Source: Curtobacterium sp. MR_MD2014 (GTDB taxonomy: Bacteria > Actinomycetota > Actinomycetes > Actinomycetales > Microbacteriaceae). From it: DNA of 64,000 nt. Location of the stretch: the NCBI RefSeq assembly GCF_000772085.1, contig NZ_CP009755.1, forward strand, positions 620,001 to 684,000, written 5' to 3'. Below the pieces are notes generated by a model. That model saw only the letters and a program-made list of their open reading frames with translations. It had not been told where the DNA came from and made no database searches. Position numbers and translations under genes: made by a program. Each line of letters opens with the position of its first letter. Position 1 is the stretch's first letter. Below, piece by piece: positions 1 through 10,429 of this stretch.

Positions 1-275
1 TCACGGTGTCGCTCTGCCTGGCACTCGGGCTCGCCGACGTCGTGCAGGCCGAGGCCGGCGGGGTCTCGCTCGGCACCCTGTTCGTCGACGAGGGGTTCGG
101 CACGCTGGACCCGGAGACGCTGGACGACGTCATCGGGCAACTCGCACGCCTGACCGCCGGCGGACGGCAGGTCGGCATCGTGAGCCACGTCGAGGAGCTC
201 AAGCAGCGCATCCCCGAGCGCATCGCCGTGCGGCGCACCGCCGAGGGCGGCTCGCGGGTCACGACCACGGTCTGA
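1..275 (+). CDS. sbcC: Exonuclease SbcCD subunit C, C-terminal end (5' partial)
   Basis: The reading frame enters from the left edge and ends at TGA 273-275, so about 91 residues of the C-terminus are visible. They contain the distal ATPase half of an SMC/Rad50-like protein: a Walker B stretch (LFVDEGFGTLD) with its following acidic residues, then the H-loop segment (IVSHVEEL). This is the usual end of SbcC, which with the nuclease SbcD opens hairpins and processes DNA ends. The N-terminal Walker A and the coiled coils lie outside the window. Family assignment is firm from the Walker B and H-loop context; Rad50-like paralogues are the only real alternative. Confidence 0.88.
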   Translation, partial: TVSLCLALGLADVVQAEAGGVSLGTLFVDEGFGTLDPETLDDVIGQLARLTAGGRQVGIVSHVEELKQRIPERIAVRRTAEGGSRVTTTV

Positions 276-372
276 CGGTCCGCGCGGGCAGCGGGCGGCG
301 GGCAGCGGGCAGCAGACGTCGGACCGCAGACCGCCGCTGCGGACCTCGCGGGCGGTCGACGGACGGCTGTGG

Positions 373-549
373 TCAGGGCGACGGCGGCGCGTCCACCGTG
401 CCGTCGGGCGGCGGCAGGATGTCGGCGGCGATCCACGGGAAGACCCACGTGAACAGCGCGTACACGATCACCGCGAGCAGCACGAGCAGCTCGAGGACCT
501 TCAGGGCAGCAGGGCCGGGCAGGATCCGCCAGACGAACGGGAAGATCAC
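373..549 (-). CDS. Small membrane protein downstream of sortase
   Basis: This gene encodes 58 residues. The GTG start at 549 overlaps the sortase stop codon (GTGA), so the two genes are translationally coupled. An upstream in-frame start would run deep into the sortase gene and is unlikely. The protein has one hydrophobic helix (about residues 14-38, LELLVLLAVIVYALFTWVF) and a short proline- and aspartate-rich tail. I do not recognise a named family. Its position suggests a helper or partner of the sortase, which is inference only. Confidence 0.7.
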   Translation of the reverse strand: MIFPFVWRILPGPAALKVLELLVLLAVIVYALFTWVFPWIAADILPPPDGTVDAPPSP

Positions 550-1352
550 TTCGGCGTCTCCGAGAGTTCCTTGGGGGTGCCCTCCGAGACGGGCATCCAG
601 TAGTCGAGCTTGGCGTGGGTCACGTAGCGCTCCTTGGCGGACCACATGGGGTGGCACGCGGTCAGGGTGAGCCAGCGGTCCTCGGCCGAGGGCGTGACAC
701 CCGGCTGGTTCGGCACCGGCGCGATCGTCTCGATCTTGTCCGGCGTGACGATCTGCGAGTCGGTGACCTTGTAGACGTACCAGACGTCGAAGTCCTTCTC
801 CTCGTCGGTCACCCGGACGACGATCGCGTCGTCGGTCTTGAGCTCCGCGATCTGGTTGAGCGGCTTGCCGTACGTCACGCGGTGCCCGGCAACGGCGAAG
901 TTGCCCTCGGCGCCCGGCATCGCGGTGTCCTGGTAGTGCCCGAGCCCGATCGTGTTGAGCACGCGCTCGCGGTCGGTGCCCTCACCGATCGGACGGAGGT
1001 AGTCGGCGCCGAAGCGGGGGATCTGCATCGTGCCGAACACGCTCGTGACCTCCGGCGGTTCGGCGAGCACGGGCGCTTCGCCCCGGTGCTCCGAGCCCTC
1101 GACCTTCGGCGCTGCGCGCTGCCCGAGGTCGTCGACGAGCTTCGTCTGCTCGTTCACGGCGACGACGTCCGTCCACCACGCGGTCCACACCACGTAGAGG
1201 CCCGTGCCGGCACCGGCGATGATCAGGAGCTCGGCCAGCAGCGAGACGAGCGCCCCGCCGACGGTCTGACGGCGTCGAGGGCGTCGTGGCGGCCGCGTGG
1301 CCTCGTCCTCGCGCGCCGAGCGGCGCGTCGGGGCGGTGTCGTGTGCGGTCAC
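546..1352 (-). CDS. Class E sortase
   Basis: The protein has 268 residues: a basic N-terminus, one transmembrane helix (about residues 30-55) and a sortase domain. Catalytic residues are visible: His157 in VAGHRVTYG, Cys233 in TLTACHPMW and Arg242 in AKERYV. Class E enzymes of actinobacteria join proteins bearing LAxTG signals to peptidoglycan on the outer face of the membrane. A protein with LAFTG is encoded at 6304-9453. The GTG start is chosen because AGGAG sits six bases before it; longer frames continue across the divergent promoter. The class is inferred from the overall pattern and the substrate motif, not from an alignment. Confidence 0.88.
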   Translation of the reverse strand: MTAHDTAPTRRSAREDEATRPPRRPRRRQTVGGALVSLLAELLIIAGAGTGLYVVWTAWWTDVVAVNEQTKLVDDLGQRAAPKVEGSEHRGEAPVLAEPPEVTSVFGTMQIPRFGADYLRPIGEGTDRERVLNTIGLGHYQDTAMPGAEGNFAVAGHRVTYGKPLNQIAELKTDDAIVVRVTDEEKDFDVWYVYKVTDSQIVTPDKIETIAPVPNQPGVTPSAEDRWLTLTACHPMWSAKERYVTHAKLDYWMPVSEGTPKELSETPK

Positions 1353-1463
1353 GGTGCTCCTGATCCGGATGGGGTGGTCGGACAGGTCTATCAGACCACG
1401 CCGACGAACAGGTGACGAGTCCTCGTACCTGTGGATGCCCACGGGTCCCGCTAGCGTGGACGG

Positions 1464-1922
1464 ATGACCCCGGTGTTCCGACCGTTCCGCCCCGACGACA
1501 CCGAGGCGGTCGTCGCCCTGTGGGAAGCCTGTGGGTTGCTGCGTCCATGGAACGACCCGCGTCGTGACATCGCGCGGAAGGTCGCCGAGCAGCCCGAGCT
1601 CTTCCTGGTCGCCGAGCAGCCCGACCAACCCGAGCAGCCCGAGCACGACGACGAGCGCACGGTCGTCGGCGTCGGCATGGCTGGGTACGACGGGCACCGC
1701 GGCTGGGTGAACTACCTGGCCGTCCGTCCCGACCTGCAGGGCTCCGGGCTCGGTCGCGCCTTCATGGCCGAGTTCGAACGGCTGCTCACCGAGCGCGGCT
1801 GCCCGAAGGTCAACGTGCAGGTGCGCGAGGGGAACGAGCAGGTCCTCGGGTTCTACGCCTCGCTCGGCTACGCCCCGGACCGCGCGGTCTCGCTCGGCAA
1901 GCGCCTCATCGCCGACGACTGA
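1464..1922 (+). CDS. GNAT family acetyltransferase (YpeA-like)
   Basis: The gene encodes 152 residues forming one GNAT domain. The acetyl-CoA binding loop is the segment LQGSGLGRAFM, preceded by the beta-4 strand (VNYLAVRP), and the C-terminal FYASLGYAPD is typical of small N-acetyltransferases such as YpeA. The substrate is unknown. A -10 hexamer TAGCGT at 1452-1457 lies six bases before the ATG and there is no Shine-Dalgarno sequence, so the mRNA is probably leaderless. An unusual run of Glu, Gln and Pro (about residues 45-62, from a GAGCAGCCC-type repeat) interrupts the domain. The last codons are part of a tandem repeat that continues past the stop. Confidence 0.88.
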   Translation: MTPVFRPFRPDDTEAVVALWEACGLLRPWNDPRRDIARKVAEQPELFLVAEQPDQPEQPEHDDERTVVGVGMAGYDGHRGWVNYLAVRPDLQGSGLGRAFMAEFERLLTERGCPKVNVQVREGNEQVLGFYASLGYAPDRAVSLGKRLIADD

Positions 1923-2090
1923 CTCCGGCGCCCGACGCCCGACGACTGACTCCGACGGCCGACGGCCGACGGCCGACGCCCGGCGCCCGACGCCCGACGA
2001 CTGACTCCGACGGCCGACGGCCGACGTCCGGCGCCCGACGCCCGGCGCCCGGCGCCCGGCGCCCGACGACTGACTCCGACGCCCGACGCG
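1911..2090. repeat. GC-rich tandem repeat joining two gene ends
   Basis: A core of about 18-20 bases (GCCCGACGACTGACTCCGAC) occurs at 1911-1928 (slightly diverged), 1937-1956, 1992-2011 and 2061-2080. Between the copies are runs of the six-base words GCCGAC and GCCCGG. The first copy contains the stop codon of the GNAT gene, and the last abuts the stop of the EamA gene on the other strand. It looks like slippage-driven expansion of the GNAT 3' end. No gene or hairpin terminator is evident inside. Confidence 0.75.
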
Positions 2091-2092
2091 CG

Positions 2093-3124
2093 CTAGGCCT
2101 GCGCCAGTCCGACCGCGGCCACGAACGCGAGCACGATCCCCGTCCACTGCACCGCGGTCAGCCGTTCGCGCAGCACGACGCCGGCGAGCACCACCGTGCC
2201 GATCGGGTACAGCGCGTTGAGGACGCTCACCACCGGGAGCGTGGCGTCGCCCGAGCCGACGTGCAGCGCCGCCTGGATGCAGGCGTTCGCGAGGGCGTCG
2301 AGCACCCCGCACGCCACCACGGCGACCACCGTCGGTCGTGACCAGCGCGGCCAGCGGAACGGACCCCGCCACCGCGACGGACCCGACGAGCCGGGTCGGC
2401 GCGACCGGCCCGGTCGACGCACCGCCCTCGCGTCAGCCGCGCCAGACCGCGCGGCCGGTGCCGGCGGACCGACGCGATCCGTGCCTCCCGGCCGACCGGA
2501 CCGTGCCGGCCGCACCGGCCCCGACCGCGCCGCCACCGCGACCGCCACGGCGCCGAGCAGCACCGTCTGCACCACCCGCCCGACCAGGAGCGTCGCGACC
2601 CCGGCGTCCCCGGGTGCCGCGTCGTACGCGAGCACGATCCCGCCGAACCCGCACCCCGCCACCGCTGCAGTGGCCACCCCGACCGCGGTCACCCGCGCAC
2701 CCGAGGAGTCCCGCACCGCCGCGACCAGCACGACCGCGAGCACCGCGACCACGAGCGCGACCGACGCCGCGAACGACAGCACCGTCCCGCCCAGCAGCGC
2801 GACGACGACCGGGGTGAGCGCGGCGAACACCGCCGTCAGGGGCGACAGCACGCTCATCGGGCCGACGGCCAGCGCCCGGTACAGCAGCAGCACCGCCACG
2901 GACCCGGAGACACCCGCGGCCGTCCCCGCGACCACCGCGCCGGTCGAGAACGTCGCGCCCACGAGCGGCACCCCGGCACCGAGCGGGACCAGCCCGACCG
3001 CCGCAGCGGCGGCCGCGACGACCACGGCCCGGACCCGGCGTGCGGCGAGGCCGCCGAGGAAGTCGGCCGCCCCGTAGACGACCGCACCGGTCAGGCCGAG
3101 CAGGACGGAGAGCACGGCTCCCAT
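2093..3124 (-). CDS. EamA-family (DMT superfamily) transporter
   Basis: The protein has 343 residues with about ten hydrophobic helices in two EamA halves. The first half (residues 1-195) and second half (about 266-343) share the typical motifs, for example VLSPLTAVFAALTPVV and its equivalent VVSVLNALYPIGTVV, and a terminal LRERLTAVQWTGIVLAFVA segment. Such carriers export or import amino acids and metabolites; the substrate cannot be read from sequence. The two halves are separated by about 65 residues very rich in Arg, Pro, Gly and Ser, a loop far longer than usual and probably cytoplasmic. Confidence 0.85.
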   Translation of the reverse strand: MGAVLSVLLGLTGAVVYGAADFLGGLAARRVRAVVVAAAAAAVGLVPLGAGVPLVGATFSTGAVVAGTAAGVSGSVAVLLLYRALAVGPMSVLSPLTAVFAALTPVVVALLGGTVLSFAASVALVVAVLAVVLVAAVRDSSGARVTAVGVATAAVAGCGFGGIVLAYDAAPGDAGVATLLVGRVVQTVLLGAVAVAVAARSGPVRPARSGRPGGTDRVGPPAPAARSGAADARAVRRPGRSRRPGSSGPSRWRGPFRWPRWSRPTVVAVVACGVLDALANACIQAALHVGSGDATLPVVSVLNALYPIGTVVLAGVVLRERLTAVQWTGIVLAFVAAVGLAQA

Positions 3125-3150
3125 CCTGCCCGTGCCGGTAGCCTGCGCGG

Positions 3151-4281
3151 GTGAGCGTTCCCCACCACCGCCTGCCCCGTGTCGATGCCCGTTGGCGCTG
3201 GTGGCGTCCGCTGGTCGCGCTCGCGTTCCTCGTCGGGTACTACGTCGTGACGCAGATCGTCCTCGCGGTGGCGTACTTCGTGCCGATCGGTGCGACGCAG
3301 GGCGCCGAGGGGCTGATCGGGTTCCAGGACGACCTGACGAGCGGCGCCCTCGACCCCACGGACCCGCTCATCCTGTCGCTGACCCTGCTGTCGCTCGTGG
3401 TGCTGCTGCCCGGCATCCTGCTCGCGGTGAAGATCGCCCGGATCGGCCCGGCGGGCATCCTGTCGTCGACGCGTTTCCGAGTGCGCTGGCGGTGGACGCT
3501 GTGGTGCCTGCTCCCCACGCTCGTCATCGCGATCCCGATGTTCCTGCTGCAGACGTGGGGGATGTTCTCGTTCGACGGCGGCTTCGGCTGGGACCACGAC
3601 GCCATCGGGCAGTCGACGGTCTCGCCCGCCACCCTGACCTTCACGATCGTGATGGTCCTGGTGCTCGTGCCCTTCCAGGGTGCAGCGGAGGAGTACGTCT
3701 TCCGCGGCTTCCTGATCCAGACCATCGCGTCGTGGATCCCGGTCCGGATCGTCGGCGTCGTCGTCGCCGTCGCGGTGTCGACGGTCGTGTTCGCCGCGGG
3801 GCACATCCCGAACGGCTACAACGTGTGGGGCATCCTCGACGTCGGCTCGTTCGGGCTGATCGCAGCGATCATCGTGCTGCGGACCGGCGGCATGGAGGCC
3901 ACCGTCCTGCAGCACGCCTTCAACAACATCATGATCTTCGTGCTGCAGGCCCCCGGCTGGTCGAAGGTCGACCTCGACGCCTCGGACGGCACCGCGGGTG
4001 GCTTCCTGGTCACGCTCGCGACCTCGCTCGCCTTCTGGGGCATGATCGAGCTCCTCGCGTGGTGGCGGGGGCTCGACCGTCGCTTCCCGGGACACGAGGC
4101 GCCCCGCTTCCGCGGTCCGGCTCCGGTCTGGGCGGGCGGTCGGCAGTGGACCCTGCCGGGAGGCACGGGCTGGGCAGCCGCACCGGCCCGCGGTCCCGAG
4201 ACGGACCGGGACACGTCGGCGGCCGGCCCGGACGACGCGGTGCCTGTGGACGAGACGGTGGGTGTCGCCCCGCGCTCGTAG
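3151..4281 (+). CDS. CPBP family intramembrane metalloprotease
   Basis: The protein has 376 residues with about eight membrane helices and a soluble C-terminal tail (from about residue 315) rich in Pro and Gly. The CAAX-protease/bacteriocin-processing signature is present: the EExxxR motif in EEYVFRG (E180, E181, R185), a second-motif histidine in AAGHIPNG (H218) and a third in QHAFNN (H255). Family members cleave within the membrane; in bacteria they process peptides or confer immunity, and the target here is unknown. The GTG start is preceded by TAGCCT at 3139-3144 with six bases between, so the transcript is probably leaderless. Confidence 0.88.
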   Translation: MSVPHHRLPRVDARWRWWRPLVALAFLVGYYVVTQIVLAVAYFVPIGATQGAEGLIGFQDDLTSGALDPTDPLILSLTLLSLVVLLPGILLAVKIARIGPAGILSSTRFRVRWRWTLWCLLPTLVIAIPMFLLQTWGMFSFDGGFGWDHDAIGQSTVSPATLTFTIVMVLVLVPFQGAAEEYVFRGFLIQTIASWIPVRIVGVVVAVAVSTVVFAAGHIPNGYNVWGILDVGSFGLIAAIIVLRTGGMEATVLQHAFNNIMIFVLQAPGWSKVDLDASDGTAGGFLVTLATSLAFWGMIELLAWWRGLDRRFPGHEAPRFRGPAPVWAGGRQWTLPGGTGWAAAPARGPETDRDTSAAGPDDAVPVDETVGVAPRS

Positions 4282-4284
4282 GCT
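4279..4284 (+). promoter_or_regulatory. -10 hexamer of recQ overlapping the upstream stop codon
   Basis: TAGGCT lies six bases before the recQ ATG. Its first three bases are the TAG stop codon of the CPBP protease gene, so one trinucleotide serves as stop codon and promoter element. This implies a leaderless recQ transcript starting at or near the A of ATG. No convincing -35 was found. Confidence 0.55.
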
Positions 4285-4290
4285 GGGTGC

Positions 4291-6132
<1,842 letters not shown>

Positions 6133-6159
6133 GCCGCCGCCCCGCTGAACCCGACCTCG

Positions 6160-6193
6160 GAACGCCCCACGGTCCTCGACCGGCGGGGCGTTC
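6160..6193 (+). terminator. Hairpin after recQ
   Basis: GAACGCCCC (6160-6168) pairs with GGGGCGTTC (6185-6193) across a 16-base loop, 28 bases after the recQ stop. There is no T-run, which is usual for terminators in this GC range. The following 40 bases are unusually AT-rich (around 6225-6250) and probably hold the promoter of the next gene, though no clear -10/-35 pair could be fixed. Confidence 0.6.
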
Positions 6194-6303
6194 GTCGCAC
6201 GTACGGGTGCGCATCCCGCGATCCTTCATTCTGGCATATTGTGTTTCAGTATCCGCACGGCCAGACCGCCGCCCGTCCCGGGCGGCCGGAGACCAGGAAG
6301 CAC

Positions 6304-9300
6304 ATGCACCGAACGAACCCCCAGCACGTCCGACGTCGTCGCGTGCTCACCACCACGGCCCTCGGGCTCACGACCGTCGTCCTCGGCAGCACCGCTGTGG
6401 CTGCCGCGGTCGTCCCGGCACCCGCTTCGGCATCGACCGTCGCCGAACACACCGCCAAGGCGTCGGCTGCTCTGCGCGGCGCCCCCGCTCCGGACCCGCA
6501 GGTCCTCTACTCCGAGGGCTTCGAGCACGACACCACCGACCAGTGGATCGGGCTCGAGGACTACGTCGGCGCCGAAGGGGAGCGCTACACCGCCGACCCG
6601 GCATGGCTCGACCACGACCAGTGCAACGGCATCATCCTCGACGGCGCGACAACGGATCTGCCGTCCTCGTGCAGGGCTTCGTCGCTCCGTGCCCTCGCGA
6701 CCGCGCTCGGCACCGTCGGTGGCAGCGCGGACCCGAAGGCGAACCACGTCGTGAGTGCGTGGACGACCGACAAGGCCGTGCCGAAGGGCGCTGTGCAGGC
6801 CGAGTCCGTGCAGACGTCGAAGATCAAGGACCCGGGTCGGTTCATCTCGTTCGGTGTGAACGCCGCAGCGGCGGCCTGCACGAACTACGTGCATCCCCTG
6901 CTCGACTTCGCGCTCGTCGACGGCGAGGTCGAGCGACCGGTCTCCGACCACGCCATCGACCCCTGCACCGACGCAGCGTCGAAGGACCTGGACACCGACG
7001 GCGTCCCGCTCCGCGGCGGCTCGTTCGTCTCGAAGGGCGGCCTGCTCTTCGGCGGCGACGCGATCCGCTGGGTGATGCGCAACGAGCAGACCTCGCCGAG
7101 CGGCAACGACGGGGCGATCGACCAGGTCACCGTCTACGACTCGACGCCCGAGCTCCGCGCCGACCTGACCGGCGACGACCTGGTCGTCGGTGACACGGCG
7201 CGGCTCACCTTCACGGTGGTGAACACGAGCGAGGCCGGCAGCAAGCCCGGCTGGTCGTTCGAGGACGGCCTGCCCGACGCGCTCCGGATCGCGGACCAGC
7301 CGAACGTCGCGACCACCTGCGCGAACGGCACGGTCGAGGCAACGGCCGGCGGGCACACCGTGCAGGCCTCCGGGGACCTCCGGAACGAGGAGGCCGCCTG
7401 CACCGTCGCGCTCGACGTCACCACGACGACGCCGGGGAACCACGCGCTCGACCCCTCGTCGATCACCACGTCGCGCGGCCTCGAGGACGCCGTGGACGCG
7501 AAGATCGCCTTCGCGGCAGAGCGCAACGCGCTCACCGTGACCGAGGAGCCGGTCCTCACCGGCGGCAACGGCGACGCCGTCGCCGACCTCGGTGAGCAGC
7601 TCGCCTTCCGCGTCACGGTGACGAACGCCGGGAACGTGGCGATCCACGACCTCGCCGTCACGTCCGGACAGGACCCGACCGACTGTGTCGCCACGAGCCT
7701 CCCGGTCGGTGCCAGCACCACCTGCACCACCGCGGCTCGCGCGGTGACCCAGGACGACGTCGACGCCGGCCGCGTCGACGACTCGGTCACCGTGTCCGCG
7801 GCATCGCGGCTCGACGCGGCGGTGGAGGCGACCGCATCCGCGTCCGTCCCCACCACCCCGGCTGCTCCGGCGCTCGGCCTGGAGGCGCGGCCCACGTCGT
7901 CGACGCCGGCCGCGGTCGGCGACGAGGTCGACCTGGAGGCCGTGGTCACCAACACCGGCAACGTCACGCTCCACGACGCCACGGTCGAGACTGCCGGCCG
8001 CGACCTGCCGGTCGACTGTCCGTCGACCACGATCGCACCGGGCGCCTCCGTGACCTGCTCCACGCGGCGTGGGTACCGCGTGGAGCAGCGCGACGTCGAC
8101 AACGGCGGGGTCACGGTGCAGTTCACGTCCTCGGCCCGGACGCCCTCCGGCGACGGCGTGGCCGCCTCGGCCAGCACCGACGTCGACGTCCAGCAGCCGG
8201 CGCCCGCGGTCGAGGCGACCGTCTCGGCGTCGTACGACGACCTCCGGATGGGGGAGCCGATCGCGCTGCGAGGTACCGTCCGGAACACGGGCAACGTGAC
8301 CGTGCACGACCTGTCGTACGCCGTGCCCGGGCGCCCGGAGCTGGCACCCGCATGTGACGCGACCGAGCTCACGCCGGGCGCCTCCACCGAGTGCGTGGTC
8401 GGTGTGCACGAGGTCACCCAGGCGGACGTCGATGCCGGCCGGGTCGACGTCGCGGCCGTCGTCTCGGGCGCCGCGCCCGACGGCACCGCCGTCAGAGCCG
8501 ATGCGTCCACGTCCGTCGAGGTCCCCCGTCACCCGGCGCTCGGCGTCACGGCGTCCGCGAACCTGGCGGCGTCGGAGCACGAGGTGCCCGAGGCGGGCGA
8601 CCTGGTCGAGCGGAGCGCCACCGTGCGGAACGACGGCGACACGACGCTGACAGCGGTGACGGCCACGATCGGAGGTGACGAGGCGACGTGCGCGGAGATC
8701 GATCTCGCTCCCGGCGCGGAGACCGTCTGCCGTACCGAGGACAGCGCCCTCACCCAGGGTGACGTCGATGCCGGTGCGCTGACCGTCCCGGTCACCGCCG
8801 ATGCTGTGGCCCCGGACAGCTCCTCCGTCGAGGCGTCCGACCGGGTCCGTGTCGGGCTCACCGGACGCGGCGGCCTCGACGTGCAGGGTGCGATCACCCC
8901 GAGCACGGACGAGCCGCTGCGGCCCGGCGCGACGGTCGACGCGTCGTTCACCGTGCGGAACACCGGCAACCGGACGGTCGACTCGCTCGGGATCGAGTCC
9001 GAGGGGTTCGACTCCGCGGTGCTCTGTGGCGCCGACGAACTCGCGCCCGGCGCGACGACGACGTGTGCCACGGAGACGCCGACCCAGGTCACGTCGACCG
9101 ACGCATCCGCCGGTGAGCTCGAGCTGACGGCACGTGCCAAGGGTCGACTGGTCGACGTCGACGGTGCTGCGGACGAGCCCGCTGCGCGTTCCGGCCTCGT
9201 CGTCACGCCCGGGACGGCGCACGAACGACCGACGTGGGTGTTCTCGCCCTGGTTCTCGAAGCAGCTCCGGACCGAGCCGGCTCCCACGCCGGCGCCGACC

Positions 9301-9453
9301 GCAGCGCCGGTGGTGCCCGAGCTCGCGTTCACCGGGTCGACCGTGCTCGCGGCGGTGCCCCTGGCGGTCGGCGGGTTCCTCGTCGGGGTGCTCCTCTGGG
9401 GCCTCGCACGTCGTCGTCGCACGGCTCCCGGGCACGAGTCGCACGACGGCTGA
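6304..9453 (+). CDS. Cell-wall-anchored repeat protein with LAFTG sorting signal
   Basis: The ATG at 6304 follows AGGAAG and begins a clean signal peptide (RRRR, hydrophobic core, ASA near residue 44). The mature protein starts with a unique domain of about 230 residues, then one DUF11-like domain (about 280-400), then five beta-sandwich repeats of about 105 residues (near 409, 523, 634, 745, 858). Each repeat carries a (V/R)N(T/A)GN motif and a late TQxDVDAG motif, resembling the DUF7507 family. The C-terminus has LAFTG (1007-1011), a hydrophobic helix and ARRRR, a full sorting signal for a class E sortase. It is probably a surface stalk or adhesin; its ligand is unknown. Confidence 0.88.
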   Translation: MHRTNPQHVRRRRVLTTTALGLTTVVLGSTAVAAAVVPAPASASTVAEHTAKASAALRGAPAPDPQVLYSEGFEHDTTDQWIGLEDYVGAEGERYTADPAWLDHDQCNGIILDGATTDLPSSCRASSLRALATALGTVGGSADPKANHVVSAWTTDKAVPKGAVQAESVQTSKIKDPGRFISFGVNAAAAACTNYVHPLLDFALVDGEVERPVSDHAIDPCTDAASKDLDTDGVPLRGGSFVSKGGLLFGGDAIRWVMRNEQTSPSGNDGAIDQVTVYDSTPELRADLTGDDLVVGDTARLTFTVVNTSEAGSKPGWSFEDGLPDALRIADQPNVATTCANGTVEATAGGHTVQASGDLRNEEAACTVALDVTTTTPGNHALDPSSITTSRGLEDAVDAKIAFAAERNALTVTEEPVLTGGNGDAVADLGEQLAFRVTVTNAGNVAIHDLAVTSGQDPTDCVATSLPVGASTTCTTAARAVTQDDVDAGRVDDSVTVSAASRLDAAVEATASASVPTTPAAPALGLEARPTSSTPAAVGDEVDLEAVVTNTGNVTLHDATVETAGRDLPVDCPSTTIAPGASVTCSTRRGYRVEQRDVDNGGVTVQFTSSARTPSGDGVAASASTDVDVQQPAPAVEATVSASYDDLRMGEPIALRGTVRNTGNVTVHDLSYAVPGRPELAPACDATELTPGASTECVVGVHEVTQADVDAGRVDVAAVVSGAAPDGTAVRADASTSVEVPRHPALGVTASANLAASEHEVPEAGDLVERSATVRNDGDTTLTAVTATIGGDEATCAEIDLAPGAETVCRTEDSALTQGDVDAGALTVPVTADAVAPDSSSVEASDRVRVGLTGRGGLDVQGAITPSTDEPLRPGATVDASFTVRNTGNRTVDSLGIESEGFDSAVLCGADELAPGATTTCATETPTQVTSTDASAGELELTARAKGRLVDVDGAADEPAARSGLVVTPGTAHERPTWVFSPWFSKQLRTEPAPTPAPTAAPVVPELAFTGSTVLAAVPLAVGGFLVGVLLWGLARRRRTAPGHESHDG

Positions 9454-9564
9454 ACCGTGCAGCGTGGGGGCCTCGTGGTCCCCGCGCTGCTTCCATTCCG
9501 ATCGCGGCATGCAGCCCGCTCCGCGCTCACTACACTCGGAACCTCCCACGACGAGGAGGCCCGG

Positions 9565-10308
9565 TTGCCCGGTACGACGAAGTTCGCCACCACGATGAGC
9601 CGTGCGGTGGTGACCCCGCTCGCGCGCCTGGTCTGGCGACCGCGCATCGTGGGACGGAAGAACGTACCGAAGCACGGGCCGGTCATCCTGGCGAGCAACC
9701 ACAGGTCCTTCATCGACTCCCCGGCGATCACCCTCATGGCGCCGCGCAAGGTGTCCTTCCTGGCCAAGCAGGAGTACTTCACCGGGACCGGTCTGCGCGG
9801 TGCGGTCTCGCGCGCGTTCTTCGGCGGGATCGGTGCCATCGGGGTCGAACGCGGAGCGGGAGCTGCGGCGCAGCACGCCCTCGACCTCGGGCTCGAGCGG
9901 CTCGAGGCCGGCGAGGCCTTCGCCATCTACCCCGAGGGCACCCGGTCCCTCGACGGTCGGCTCTACAAGGGTCGGACCGGCGTGGCCTGGCTGGCGCTGA
10001 CGAGCGGGGCGCCGGTGGTGCCGGTCGCACTCACCGGCACCGAGGACGTGCAGCCCGTCGGCTCGCGGCTGCCGCGGCTCGCCCGCGTCACCATCGAGTT
10101 CGGTGCACCGATGGACCTGTCCCACTTCGGCGAGGCGTCGTCCGGCCGTGCACGGCGCCACGCGACCGACGCCGTGATGGACGCGATCCAGGCGTTGAGC
10201 GGGCAGGAACCCGCGAACGCCTACAACAATCCGCCGTCGACGATCGTCGAGCGGGTCAAGCAGGTGCTGCGGCGCGACGACCCGACGCAGGCGGTCGAGC
10301 CCGACTGA
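9565..10308 (+). CDS. plsC: 1-acyl-sn-glycerol-3-phosphate acyltransferase
   Basis: This is a 247-residue lysophosphatidate acyltransferase that adds the second acyl chain in phospholipid synthesis at the membrane. The family's HX4D motif is NHRSFID (H46-D51), and the glycerophosphate-binding motif is YPEGTRS near residue 122. I chose the TTG at 9565 because AGGAGG lies five bases before it, and a TACACT -10 hexamer (9531-9536) lies 28 bases upstream, which rules out the earlier in-frame starts. The ATG at 9595 is a possible alternative. Several PlsC-like proteins usually exist per genome, so the exact acyl substrate is not certain. Confidence 0.9.
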   Translation: MPGTTKFATTMSRAVVTPLARLVWRPRIVGRKNVPKHGPVILASNHRSFIDSPAITLMAPRKVSFLAKQEYFTGTGLRGAVSRAFFGGIGAIGVERGAGAAAQHALDLGLERLEAGEAFAIYPEGTRSLDGRLYKGRTGVAWLALTSGAPVVPVALTGTEDVQPVGSRLPRLARVTIEFGAPMDLSHFGEASSGRARRHATDAVMDAIQALSGQEPANAYNNPPSTIVERVKQVLRRDDPTQAVEPD

Positions 10309-10355
10309 TCCAGAACGCGCTATTGCACATTCGGAATATCAGTGGTTGAATCGTC

Positions 10356-10374
10356 CTCGTGCCCGAGGCACGAG
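10356..10374. other. Small hairpin in an AT-rich leader
   Basis: CTCGTGCC (10356-10363) pairs with GGCACGAG (10367-10374) around a three-base loop. It lies 60 bases downstream of plsC and just after an AT-rich run (10319-10350), in front of the next gene. It could terminate plsC transcription or sit in the leader of the following gene. Confidence 0.45.
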
Positions 10375-10429
10375 CCCAGTCGGACCGCCCAGGACGGCCC
10401 GATCCACCACTGACCGGAAGGCAAGCAGC

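Noticed and set aside
6220..6303. Riboswitch in the leader of the surface protein gene
   Set aside because: The leader is short and AT-rich without the stems expected of any class I know.
6226..10161. A 1311-codon open frame antisense to the surface protein and plsC
   Set aside because: It has no recognisable domain and its codon bias is that of the reverse strand of a repeat gene. The LAFTG protein on the plus strand has a signal peptide and sorting signal.
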